From Vicia villosa (taxonomy: Eukaryota > Streptophyta > Magnoliopsida > Fabales > Fabaceae), in NCBI RefSeq assembly GCF_029867415.1, contig NC_081182.1:8748646-8812645 (forward strand): DNA of 64,000 nucleotides. The letters are read 5' to 3'. Below the pieces are notes generated by a model. It made no database searches, had not been told where the DNA came from, and saw only the letters and a list, made by a program, of their open reading frames with translations. The position numbers and the translations under genes were made by a program. Below are positions 39,300 to 54,695 of the stretch, one piece after another (position 1 is the stretch's first letter; every line of letters starts with the position of its first letter).

Positions 39300-40432
39300 C
39301 ACTGAAATTTATGTTGATCTATTCACCCATTCTCCATCTCATTAGCCTATCGTTTGATAGTTTCATCCCCAGGTCTTTACTCTTCTTCCCCTGACGAGAC
39401 TCTCTATAAGTAATACATCTGCAATTGATAAACTTCGATCCTCCAGGCTTCGCTCCCAAAATCTTCTTTCATTCAGGTTTCCTACAACAAAAAGTATCAT
39501 GGGTGTTTGAAAATTTATTCCTGTAAATTAATACCTACTACCAAGTATTAGGTTTCTTACTACAAAGTATAAGGTGATTGGTGTTCCCTTTAAGGGAAGT
39601 TTTTATCAAGGCCTCTTGATAATTGAAGTAGTACATTATTTTAAGGTTGAAGTGATCAGAAAACTCTAATTAATCCTTTAAAATAGTGGATTTAATTTTG
39701 TTCATCTCGATAAATTATGTTTACTAACCAAAAATATTAAAGTTTTTTCTATAAAGGAGGTGCAAATAAAGTAGAAATAGGAGCAGAAAAGAAATAAAAT
39801 CCACCACAAGGCCCAAAATGCACTAGGGAGACTGAGTGGCGTAAGCTCAATCCATTGACAACTTATGGCAATTGATTGGAAGAGCTTGGCGCACATATTT
39901 TCATACCAAATCCAAACCAAACATAGTCTACAAGGTAAAAAGATCCCATCATTGATGATAAATGCTTGAAATTCCTGAAATATATGATTATCCAATCGAT
40001 CGGAGCCCTTATCCAATCGATTGTCACACCTAATTTGGAATGATTTGGATTTTATTTTTAATCAGCACAATCTCCATTGGTTGCTTGCCAAAAATACACG
40101 ATCAAATCATCAAGAAACACACTATAAATAAGTATTCATCTTTCATTCTTTTGCATTGTATATTTAAGATGTTCTTTTCTACTTCCTCTTGAAAAAGGTA
40201 TATCCATCGTTAGTCAAGATGTTCATCTCAAACCTTTACTTCACTGATAGAATAGTCTAGTCTGAAGTAAAAATGCATAAGATATCATTGTCTTCGGAAG
40301 AGTTTGGAAACATTTTAAATCTTCCTTATGGAGATATTATCCTCGAATCCGGAGACAAAAGATATACTACTTCAATCTCAAGTTTATTGTATCCTCTCTA
40401 ATGAAGTTTGTTGCATCCTCTCGTATATTTAA
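39300..40432. other. Intergenic DNA, no gene recognised
   Basis: Moderately AT-rich. ORFs here are short and lack recognisable domains. Confidence 0.35.
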
Positions 40433-41090
40433 GGGTGCGTTTGATTTGCTAAAATATGATGTATTGGACATGACAATTTTTTTGTACCATGTTTGATGGA
40501 GAAACTAATCATGACACTAGACAAAAAATATGGCAAGAGACTGGACAAAACCATAAATTCTTGTATCCCACTAAACCACGGGACAATTTTTTATCCCAAG
40601 CACAAATTATTAAAAAAATATCAAAATATTATTTTTACTCTCTTTCCCATTATTTAATATTTTAATTTCTAAATATAATACTAATATTTAATATATCAAT
40701 AGAAATATTATAATAAAAATTATATTATTTTTATTCGATTCTCCAACATATCAAATAAAGTAGAGAAATTTTTTTTATTTATTATTTTTCTTCTCTTCTC
40801 ATTATTTAATATTTTGATTTATAAATATCAATATTTTTATATCAATAAAAATATTATATTACTTTGTCTACTACATAAGCATATTAAATAAAGTAGAGTA
40901 AAAAACTATTTCATATTTAATATTATAGTAAAAATTATATTATTTTGTCCGGTGCATATCAAGCAAAATCGAGAAAAAATTGTACAGTACATTAACCATC
41001 AGACAGAGTACAACACAAAAAATTATCATGTATTGTTCTATACTGTGTAGTACTGTTCTGTCCAATACTTCGTATTTTACAAATGCACCA
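40433..41090. mobile_element. 658-bp non-autonomous DNA element, Harbinger-like TSD
   Basis: Ends GGGTGCGTTTGATTTGC and TGGTGCATTTGTAAAATAC (read inward) both lead to GTATTGGACA. TAA flanks both sides (40430-40432, 41091-41093). The interior has two related AATATTTAATAT-rich blocks. Confidence 0.75.
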
Positions 41091-41289
41091 TAAGAGAATA
41101 AATAATAATATTTATTAAAAAAATGACTAATATGAAACAAATAATTAAATTAAAGAACAAAAAATTTAATTAAGCCTTAATTTTATATCATTATAAATTC
41201 AACCAAATAATTTGTCATCTACTTCCTTTCTCTAAATTTACATGACATTTAAATCATTTTACACCATTTGAAAAAGAGAAAAAAGGATA

Positions 41290-41446
41290 TGCACGGATAG
41301 TGTAAAATATTTTTACACTGTCTACCAATCACAATGATGTATCCAATTAAAACACAATTTTAATTTAAAAAAACTAATATGACATGACAAGTGTAAGGAT
41401 TTTGATTGGTTGTATGTGTAAAATTAGTTTACACTGTCAGTGCACT
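41290..41446. mobile_element. Palindromic MITE upstream of the RsmI gene
   Basis: Arms TGCACGGATAGTGTAAAAT and GTGCACTGACAGTGTAAAC (right read inward) flank about 155 bp, with internal AACCAATCA-type motifs also inverted. It lies ~300 bp from the RsmI start codon. Confidence 0.7.
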
Positions 41447-41750
41447 ACCTTGAAACTCTTTGAAAAATGTACGTAATTTTGTATAAAAAAAATATAATTT
41501 TTGGAAATTAATTTTCAATAATGATATTGAAATTTTTTTAAAAAAAAAAATGTAATAGAGAAAAATAGTTAATGTTAATTTATAGTCTATTTCGAAAGTC
41601 ACACAAAAATCAAAATGAGTAACCAAGAACGAACAACAGGGTTTATGGATATTGGATGGATAGTATATTGAGGTGCTGAACTGCTCGTTCTTATTTCAAA
41701 ATCCAAAACCAAAATCAGAGTAACCGTGTCGCATTTTTCTATCTTGAAGA

Positions 41751-44700
41751 ATGAAATTGTTGCTTCGGCGATTACCGTGGACGGTGGTTTCCGCCGCCGC
41801 ACCACTTCCATTGCATTCTTCCATTAGACTTTTCACTCCTCCAAAGCAACTTACCTTCTCCCGTTTATCCTTCTGCTCCACCTCCGACCTCCATCTCACT
41901 CACCATCCAGACAAACCTGTAATTAATTTCATGCCATTTCTAGGGTTAAGATTAACTCACTCAATTGTTTTTTGGCATTGTTCACTGAGTTTGAGTCTTC
42001 ATTCGCAGGAACACGAACCGGATAATCGTCGCCCGCAGCATCTGAAACCCGGTCTTTATCTCGTAGGAACACCGATTGGAAATCTTGAAGATATTACCTT
42101 CAGGTAACTCTTTTCTTTCGGTTTATGCTTTTGAACGTGTTTGGATAATCAATTTAATTAAGCACTTATAGATGTATCAGTTATTTCTCTAACGAATAAT
42201 TAAATAAAGTCAAATTTAGTTTTATATAAGTTGTTTTCAAAGCTATCACATTGAAATAAGCTCCAAACACTTTATAGACATGCTCTTTTCTTAACAAACC
42301 GTCTCATTAGTGTTTTATGAAAACATACACCGGAAACACGACATTGACACTGAGACGTCGACACTTCTAATAATTTAAAAAATGAATAAATTAAACGCAA
42401 TCATAAGTATTAGTGTCAGTTTCGGACCCTGACATTTCACTAGGGGTGGAAATAAGTCAGACTAACTTATAGGGGCCTACGGCCTAGCTTGCCGCGGCTC
42501 AAGCTAGACCAGTTTTTTTTTTAAAATAGAAAACACATAGAATTTTTATAAGCCTATTTAGCTTAAAAAAGACTAGGCCTCATGCAATAAAAAAAGCCTT
42601 TAAAGCCTATCAGCCAGGTCTATTTAAATAAACATGAATAATTTTATTATGACTATTATATTGTATTTTTTTACTCTGAATCAAATTACAAAAATAGAAT
42701 TGAATTATAAGAGCTTATGTAAATAGGATGAAAACTCCTTATAAATAATGTCATAAATTATTTTCACAAGTTTTTCTAAGCAAATGGTCTCACAAAACTT
42801 ATGCTACTAAGACCATCTCCAATGGTAGTTCCTTCTAATAAGTTCTCCAGCTAGACATGCCACATCATAGTACCATTGCATTGCAATGCAACTATGAAAA
42901 AATTGTGGTACCCAATCAAATTAGTTTATGAGGTAAAGTTGTGGGCCCAATAATAACTTTTTAGAATTATACAATTAAAATAAAAATTATAAAAATTATT
43001 TTAAGATGATGTGGCTAGTGGGACCCATAAAGAACCCAAAAATGGGTTATACCATTGGAGATGCTCTAAGTATGGTCAGTTAAGTCAATGCAAACAAACG
43101 TATCATTAATCTTTTAGTTTTCATGTCTATATAAACATTAATTCAATTGCTAATTTACATTTGTTCAAATGAATAAGGCTCTTAAGTAGGCTAACATGTT
43201 AATCAAGCATTCAAAAAGGCTAGGCTCAGGCCTAAGAATGAGTCTATGACAAGCTATAGGCTACACTTAAGCTTTGAAATTTTTAATAGATCTGACTTAG
43301 GATTGGCAAAAGCTTAGCTCGACCTAGCATATTCCCACCTCTACCTGAAATAGACACATTTTTTTTCCAGAGGTGTCGGAGTTACAACGCTAGAGTTATA
43401 CTTGTAGATATGTTCAGATGACATTTTGTTTCACACCATTGTTCAGGGCTCTCCGTGTGTTAAACTCGGCAGATGTTATACTTTCGGAAGACACAAGGCA
43501 CTCTGGGAAATTGCTTCATCACTACAATATCAAAACACCCCTGGTAAGCCTCTTCCTTTTCCTTCTACTCTATTTGCAAACCTAGGTCAACATATGTAAA
43601 GGTTTGGCATAATTGCAATTTACATTTTCTAATACCCGTTTCTAGATCTTCAGATGAGTTATCACAAATTCAATGAATCACAAAGGGAACAGCTTGTGCT
43701 CAGGAGGTTGAAACAAGGTGAGATTGTGGCACTTATAAGTGACGCTGGAACGCCGGGTATAAGTGATCCTGGTATGGAGTTGGTAAGTGTGCTGCTGTTG
43801 CTGTGCTGTGCTTGTTTATTCTTATCATCACTGCTGTTTTGATCCATAACTTTGTGCATGGTGATAACAATGCAGGCCAAATTATGTGTTAGTGAAAATG
43901 TTCCTGTTGTTCCAATCCCAGGTCCTTGTGCTTTGGTATCTGCTCTTTCTGCCTCGGGTTTATCTACGGATGAATTTACATTTGGTAATTTACTGACTGA
44001 ACTGTATGGATTGGGTAGATAATATAAATAAATTTTTGCATTTATGGACCTAAAGTGATTATCTATCACATATATCTCTCTAGTTGGGTTTCTTCCTAAA
44101 CATTCGGGATCAAGAAGAAAAAGGCTCATGGCTTCGGCAGAGCAAACAGCAACACAAATATTTTATGTTCCTCCTCACAAGCTTTCTCAGTTTCTTGAAG
44201 AGGGTTCATCAATTTTTGGTGATACAAGGTACTACTAGAGTCTTTGCCTTACCCGTAATTTTGATCTTTTATTATATCATTTAACTTATATTGCTTGTTT
44301 GATGAATATAAGTACTATGCTCTTGTCAAAATTTTCTTTAATCACTATCCTTCTCAACGTCCACTTTTATATTTTTCAGTTGGACACTCCATTATTATTA
44401 TTTTTTTGCTTACTTTGTGAAAAACTAATCATTGACACCGTGATTCACATGTTTGTTTGATTTGTCATTCAATCCCGCCTTGAACTTTATTCATCTTAAT
44501 CTTATGTATTAGTACTCGAGAAACATAAGTTGCATCAGTGATACTTATTTTCCTTAGGGAAATTGTATCATGCACTAGATTGATTGACTCTTGAATTTGA
44601 TGATATTGTAGGAAATGTGTTATTGCTCGAGAAATGACAAAGTTTCATGAAGAGGTAATTTTTGTATTCGTCCTTCTGAAGTCAATAATTGATAGTTTAA

Positions 44701-45974
44701 AACCTGATTTGATAGCCTTACATATTGTTAATCATCTTATTTCTGTGGTGGTGACTGTTGATTCTACTAGTACTATTCACCTAAACCGTGATAATAAGAA
44801 TTAAGAGGTTAGAGGTCTTTAGTGTTTTGACTCCGTATATGCCCACACTAATGGTTAATGCACTATGCCTGACTTTAGGATTTAACTTTTATTCAAGAAT
44901 CAATGGAAATCTGGGGATTTGTGTTTTTGGGTTTGTAACTTCTAGGGCATACAACTTCGAGACCTTATGCTAGTCAGTACATAGAAGTGATTTTGTTTGC
45001 TGGATATCGTCTGTGTTGTTTTCAAAGGGGAAAACTATAACAAAAATATTTCTGACAAGAAAAATAGTTACATGATGGCAAAAAATAAGGCTATAACAAG
45101 AGGCCATTATTATGATAACTTGATTTAATTGAAGTCAACACTAATAATGACCTCTTTGTTCTATTAAAACTAGAACAAAGAGGTCATTAATAGTATTGCC
45201 AAGGATATCAATTGTTCTCATGAAACTTTTTAACTGATAGAATGCACATTACTCTTGTAGTTTTGGCGCGGATCACTTGGTGAAGCCAACCATGTATTTT
45301 CTACTCGCCTGCCAAAAGGAGAACTTACCATATTGATTGAAGGGCAAGCAAATTCTAAAGTTGAACCTCCGTCTGACACCGAGCTTGAGAATGAACTAAG
45401 AGAATTAATTGAAAATGGCGAGAGTCTTTCCACGGTAATAACTTCTCAATAGATTGACATGTTCAATTTTAGTTCTTCTAGAAATTTGATAAAATGATCT
45501 AATTATGGACATGCTAGTTCATGGTTCAGCCACTTCAATACAAAGAAATGGTATGTGGGATATCAACTTATAGGATTCAGCGCTCTTGTGCTAAAATGAT
45601 CCTTGCAACCAAATAATGGGCAAATAATCATTTTGTAGTGAATATGGTTTGCCTTGTTCTTTCATTTAGCTGATTTTACCTGTGCTCATGTTAGTAAAAG
45701 AAGTCTCTGTTATGAAATTTTTTCTATTTTCCTTCTCAAAAAATTTCAAAGCATATTTTATCTCTAGGTTAATCTACTCTTATTAATTGGTCGCAAAATT
45801 TTTTTTTTTTTTTCAATTCAACAATTTTAGTGCATTTGTTAAATATGACTGCTGACATGTTTTTAGGCTGTTAAACTGGTTACTGGAAGAACATCAGCAA
45901 GTAGAAAAACTATATACTCACTTGCTTTAAGAAAATTCGGTAAGCAACTTGAAGTGGAAGATGATTCAAGTTAG
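41751..45974 (+). CDS. Organellar 16S rRNA (cytidine-2'-O-)methyltransferase, RsmI-like
   Basis: Nine exons, 41751-41918, 42009-42103, 43447-43543, 43654-43782, 43876-43984, 44084-44228, 44612-44654, 45261-45434 and 45867-45974, join by GT-AG introns into 355 residues. The core matches bacterial RsmI of the tetrapyrrole methylase fold: YLVGTPIGNLEDITF (~73-87), SEDTRHSGKLL (~101), ISDAGTPGISDPG (~149), the SAM-site PIPGPCALVSALSASG (~177) and FVGFLPK (~199). RsmI methylates the 2'-O of C1402 of 16S rRNA using SAM. The extra ~60 residues at the N-terminus are R/S/L-rich with few acids, suggesting a chloroplast or mitochondrial transit peptide. Intron 1 is only 90 nt and in frame. Intron 2 holds three nested transposons. 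A donor-like GTAAGC 20 nt after the stop may mark a 3' UTR intron. Confidence 0.92.
42441..43343. mobile_element. hAT-like non-autonomous element nested in the MITE
   Basis: Ends TAGGGGTGGAAATA and TAGAGGTGGGAATATG (right end read inward) fit the hAT-type YARNG pattern. The interior has AGACTAGGCCTCATG, TTTAAAGCCTATCAG and TTTAAATAAACATGAATA, also seen in a fragment at 59585-59775. The expected 8-bp TSD is not exact. Confidence 0.65.
42811..43066. mobile_element. Harbinger/Tourist-like MITE nested in the hAT element
   Basis: A 256-bp element with TIRs GACCATCTCCAATGGTA and GAGCATCTCCAATGGTA and TAA target duplications (42808-42810, 43067-43069). It is the innermost of three nested insertions. 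Confidence 0.85.
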
Positions 45975-47315
45975 CAGCCGATTCTTCCTGGAGGTAAGCT
46001 TGATATTACTGTGTTGGGGTTTCATTCATTCATGCCAACTTCTGTTTGCTATTGTTCCCTTAAAGCTTAAAGCACTCTATAATTAACAGAGACAGGCATC
46101 ATGTAATACACAGTACAAGTTTCTGTTGCTCAATCCTTCAATTAGAATGGACAAAAGGCTTCCATCAAGAGGAATAGTTTACCATTTATTGTTGAACAAC
46201 GGTTGATCGATCATGTATAGAAGGGTTAGTGCACTAGCATTTACGTTGCTGCCTTGGCTTCACACGGTTTATATCTTGAAAGCAACACTCGGCAATAGGA
46301 ATTGATTGTACAAACTTGATCACTTGAGATGTAGAAATAGAAGAAGTACCATATAGTTGTGGGTTGTTAAATCCAAAAAGGAGAGTTCTAAGATAAGCAA
46401 ACTCCATCTCCCATATCTTGTACTCATCCCAGATGTTTTCTCCCCAAAACTTGACTTAGGGAGTCGGTCATTCCTAAAATAATCTGCAATTAATATACGT
46501 TTTCTCCCACTCTGATGGAACATATTCTCTTGAATGACACTTTTGAGAATGTACTTATTTTTTTGAGATTAAGATTAATTTATTTTGCTTATATTCAAGA
46601 CTGTAATTCTTATTATAGTTCTTAATTAACTTTTTATAACTTTATTTGCATAATGATAATACTCTGTATTAGGATCTGATGACTGCCCCTTGAAGTTTCA
46701 TGATAATACTCTAGCAGGAAGTGCTGGCCTGTCAAAGGCATAACCAAATGCATAGAGTCTTCTTTGTGGGAAAATGCATGGCATACCATTTACTTTTAAA
46801 GAGTCACTTCAACAACTTAATATACCATATAAAAATTTTATGTACAAGAAATTTGGATTTGGTAATTAAGTTAAAAACTGTCTAATTAAAGGGTGAAAAT
46901 TCCAAACAGGGAAGATGGCAAACATGCAAAAAAAATGGACCCAGGAAACAGCTGCCTGTTACTGGACCAGACAAGCAAATCAGTTGGCGGTCGGGATCAC
47001 GGGCACTACACTGAAACATGTCATGTGTATTGTCATCTCCCCTTCATCCCCAAACAGCCCCACATTTCTCTTATCTTGTTAACAAAAATAACAATAACCC
47101 AATTCCATATCAATAATCTCAGATAGCAACGCCACAACCACTCTTATATGCACATGCACCACCTTTGGAAGGAGAAAAAATAACCTGCTAGTTATTCTAC
47201 TTTTCTTTTACACTGCTTATTGTTTAAGCATTAATCTCACTGCTAAATAATTATTCACTTTATTTATCTTCTATACAATTGTCTCCTTCTGATTTTATTT
47301 TGTTTGCTGCATTCA
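45975..47315. other. Convergent intergenic region between RsmI and CKX
   Basis: It holds the 3' ends of both genes, which are transcribed toward each other. A possible RsmI 3' UTR intron begins near 45995. A less AT-rich stretch at 46900-47060 has no recognisable coding content. Confidence 0.4.
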
Positions 47316-50970
<3,655 letters not shown>

Positions 50971-51501
50971 TGATTCTTAGTTTCTTGAAAGCACTATTAA
51001 TGTATATAATGGAAAACAAAAGAACGTGCATGTGCGTACCAAAGAGAAAGAAAATCTTGGAGCAGCTTTTGAGTTGTTTAACGTAAATAGGATTTCACTT
51101 TAAAGATTCTGTACGCAAGCCAAATTGGAGAAAGATGAAAGATTCTTGCTGACTGTGTCTCTATAAAAGGTGCAATATAGTGGATGAATACAAAGAACTG
51201 CTAGGGAATGGACGTAGCTATTGAGGGTAGTGTTTCTTGTTTATGTTGGATATGAAGGTGTGTGTCAGAAAGAAAAGAAAGAAAGAAGGGTTGGGTTGCA
51301 GCATAAGAAAATTAGAAAGTGCGTGTGTGGGGGGGTGTGAATGTGATGAATGGGAGTGTGAGTCATTACTGTGTGTGTCTTGGATTTAAGATGCAAACAA
51401 GAACCTCACGAGGGATGGATGAGGTGAGAGTTTGATTTGGTTAGGAAAGGCACGTGTTAAAAGCCATCAGACACGTGCTTCATTGTGGAATTTTATAGAG
51501 T
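50971..51501 (-). promoter_or_regulatory. Presumed CKX promoter and leader
   Basis: This is upstream of the CKX ATG. The minus strand has TTATATACATTAA about 35 bp before the ATG, and GA/CT-rich and GT-rich stretches further out. No transcription start can be assigned confidently. Confidence 0.3.
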
Positions 51502-51655
51502 AAAGATTATATAGAAAAGTCAATACAGGGGTAGGCCATCTAACAAAATTTTTTAATTAAAAATATTTGTTATGATAGAAAGATTATATAGAAAATATTT
51601 TTAACAAATATTTGTTAGATGACTTACCCCTATATTGATTTCTATATAATTTTTT
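51502..51655. mobile_element. Hairpin MITE upstream of CKX
   Basis: Arms AAGATTATATAGAAAAGTCA ... GGGGTAGGCCATCTAACAAA and, read inward from the right, AATTATATAGAAATCAATA ... GGGGTAAGTCATCTAACAAA pair over about 50 bp each. Confidence 0.75.
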
Positions 51656-53903
51656 CTTGGGTTTTCATTCTCTCTCTTTTGTTAAAAATAAATAAATAAA
51701 TATATTTTAGTTAATAAAATTTATTCTAGGTTAAAACTAAATAAGAGATGAGTTCGCTTGTCTATAGTTTATTATGATGTTTTGAGATGTGTATAACATT
51801 TTTTTTTGCAATTTAGTTTGGTTCCCTGCGTTGGGTTCATTAGTTTGTGTTTCGTGTGTATCGTCCTTAAATATTTTGTTAGATTACACTTTTGTGCGGT
51901 CTATTTTATCACTTTTGTGCGTCTATTTTATCACGTTTTCCTTGGTTCTGGTTTGAGAGCATTATTGTAATATATCTCTTGTGAAAAGGTCATTTTGATC
52001 CTGATATAAACTAATTAAAAAGTTATATTTTGGTTGTTGTGGTGATATATCTCCCGTGTTTGGTTGAGATGTCTCCGAAGTTAAAAAATCCTATTTGGAG
52101 GTATGTGGGCAAAGCATGTAAAAATTTCACATCATTGTAAAAACTCTTAAGAAGAAATTCTTAGAAAGATGAGTAAGATCAAGTGGTTAGGCAAAACCTT
52201 TGTAAATCTATGACACCTCTTTCTCTTCTTTTATCTTCTTACATTCCAATCATTTATTTACTTCCGTTGTATTTTTCTTTCTTTCTACTTATGATTTTTT
52301 TTATTCCGCTGTTTATTCCTTACTTGTTTTACAAATTTGTTTTAAATTCTTATTTTATCAAAGATTTTTTATTTGAACATAGTTTTTAAAATCCACACAA
52401 TTCATTAGTTGGAGTTACTTGTCCAATATATTCCATTTAATTTTGTCCAATATATTCATTTAATTTATTGTTACTAATTATTTACTCTTGGAAATAAAAT
52501 ATTTTAGCAAAAGGGTGCAAAACCAAAGCTATGGGGTGCAGAAAACAAAGAAAGGCCCAAAATATTTCCAAGGTTCAAATGGGACAAGGAAGCTGAAAAA
52601 TATTCATTTAATCAATTAAACTTAATAGGTTAATCAATTAGTTCTTTGAAATTCAAACTTCTTGTCAAACGAGTCATTAAGGTCAGTTTGTTTCAGCTTT
52701 AAAAAAATGGATTTTTTATTTATTTTAAAAAATAGATTTTTTAAAACTGTTTTTCAAAATATTATAAGTTTTTTTATATTTGTTTTTTCTAAAATAAAAC
52801 ATTAATTTTGACATCTTATAATATAAACAAACATAATTGAAGACCAAAACTTAGTCAAAATCATAATTTTTTTAAGAAGTTGTATTTCAAAAATGATTTT
52901 TATGAAAACATATTTGAAATAACTTTAAAATTAAGTGATTTTTTAAAATTTTGATATTCAAATTATTTTCCCATAAATAGATGAAATATCTTAAATCACA
53001 TTTTAAAAATAACTATTCAAATAAAATTTTCATTTGAAGCTTTCTGTTTCTACGTGGTTGTGTATTCTTTAGTATTTTTGATGTGCTACTCTAAGATAAA
53101 AATAAAATAGAAATAGTAAGTATAGCACGTAGGGTCCATGTATGGATACAGTGGATCTATGGGGAGCACAATCCAAGGATGGTTCACGGCTGGGTGCAGA
53201 AAGCAGGACTTGGCTGATCTTTGTCAAGTTCAAGTGCAAAACGCAACGCAAAATGCCAAAAAAAATTAAACATTCTCTAATTCTCTATTTATTCTCTTAC
53301 ATTCATCAGCAAGATTATTTATTAATTAATTCGGCAATACTTAATAAGCATGTGTATATGTCTGCTTTATATGCTAACTGTATATAAAAATCATTTAAAT
53401 GTGATTGCTTAACAACAACACCCACCTCTCAAGTGTCCAAAAAATATAAAACACAAAATCTAAGGCTTAGATTGCATGGTTAGAGAGTCTATTACTCTCT
53501 GTCTTAGATTAGCTGATTTATTATAAATACAGAGAAAAAACAGTATAGTTAATATTATATTAAAAATTAAAATTAATGATTTAATTATGTTGAGAGAATT
53601 TTTTAATAAACATGTCGATTTATTTTGACATGGAAATAATATTTAAAAATAACACTATCTATATAATATAAAAAAATTTAACCTTTCGAGATATCAAATA
53701 TGTCTGCTCCATTTTCTCATTCATCAACAATGTAAAATTAATTATGATCCTAAATTTGATTTTTCAATCCGTTTTCAATTCAGTTTGCTGTAACCAAATT
53801 TGTTAACTAAGTTACCTAATTATAACTCTTTTATAATATGGTATAACTATTTGATTACATATTTATTAACTAAAAACCTAAGAAGTAAATATACACTCCA
53901 CTT

Positions 53904-53905
<2 letters not shown>
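51656..53905. other. AT-rich intergenic DNA
   Basis: No gene is supported. At 52683-53035 a stretch starting GTCAGTTTGTTTCAGCTTT and rich in TTTTAAAA resembles a decayed MITE with no clear partner end. Confidence 0.35.

Positions 53906-53998
<93 letters not shown>
53906..53998. repeat. (TA)~46 microsatellite
   Basis: Pure TA array directly abutting a hairpin element. Confidence 0.95.
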
Positions 53999-54000
<2 letters not shown>

Positions 54001-54096
54001 ATTTTAATGGACTGAATTGGTTTCTCTTTCTAGGTTGATTTAAAATAAATATTAAGGATCATAGAAAGAGAAATCAACCAAGTCCATTAAAATCAA
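53997..54096. mobile_element. 100-bp hairpin element abutting (TA)n
   Basis: Arms ATTGATTTTAATGGACTGAA...TTTCTCTTTCTA and, inward from the right, ATTGATTTTAATGGACTTGG...TTTCTCTTTCTA are close inverted copies of about 40 bp. The left end starts at the last TA of the preceding array. Confidence 0.65.
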
Positions 54097-54171
54097 TAAA
54101 TCAAAATTTAATGGTCATGATTCATTGTTCTCATTTCTCATAATAACCAAGTGTTCTCACTTGATTCGTCC

Positions 54172-54173
<2 letters not shown>

Positions 54174-54253
<80 letters not shown>
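54174..54253. repeat. (TA)40 microsatellite, left of hairpin element
   Basis: Uninterrupted TA array running to the first base of the 54254 hairpin. Confidence 0.95.
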
Positions 54254-54256
<3 letters not shown>

Positions 54257-54647
54257 GAGGGATTAAATTACACCCGAAGAGTTACACCACGAGTTACACT
54301 CGTTCAATAACTACATTTCAAATCAATATTTTTTAAATTCAACCGTTGGATTGAAACATAATATCATATAGATCATACCTATAAAGTTTGAGCTTAATCT
54401 ATAATGATTTACTATACGATCAAGATATCCAAAGATTAACGTCAAAATGAGCTTTCATATAACGTTAATTTTGATGTAATTCAATGACATAGTAAATCAT
54501 TATATATTAAGCTCAAACTTTTTAGGTATGATCTATATGATATTATGTTTCAATCCAACGGTTGAATTTAAAAAATATTAATTCAAAATGTAGTTATTGA
54601 ATGAGTGTAACTCGTGGTGTAACTCTTCGGGGGTAATTTGATCCCTC

Positions 54648-54650
<3 letters not shown>
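54254..54650. mobile_element. 397-bp foldback element bounded on both sides by (TA)n
   Basis: GAGGAGGGATTAAATTACAC at the left and GAGGAGGGATCAAATTACCC read inward from the right begin arms of about 160 bp that match at most positions, including GAGTTACACCACGAGTTACA and CATATAGATCATACCTA. The loop is small. TA arrays touch both ends, consistent with insertion into a TA microsatellite. Confidence 0.85.

Positions 54651-54694
<44 letters not shown>
54651..54694. repeat. (TA)22 microsatellite, right of hairpin element
   Basis: Continues the TA array interrupted by the foldback element. Confidence 0.95.

Positions 54695-54695
<1 letters not shown>

Larger units (their letters stand above)
42318..43386. 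mobile_element. MITE (same family as 11299-11441) split by a later insertion
   Basis: The left part 42318-42440 (ACACCGGAAACACGACA, AATTTAAAAAATGAATAAA, GTGTCAGTTTCGGA) and the right part 43344-43386 (ACACATTTTTTTTCCAGAGG, GTCGGAGTTACAA) align in order with the intact copy in the first BEL1 gene. Everything between is foreign to that family. Confidence 0.7.

Noticed and set aside
46893..47126. 77-codon plus-strand open frame between RsmI and CKX
   Set aside because: No recognisable domain; lies in the convergent 3' regions of two genes.
51162..51170. TATAAAAGG as a CKX promoter TATA box
   Set aside because: It is on the plus strand, whereas CKX is transcribed from the minus strand; no plus-strand gene follows it.
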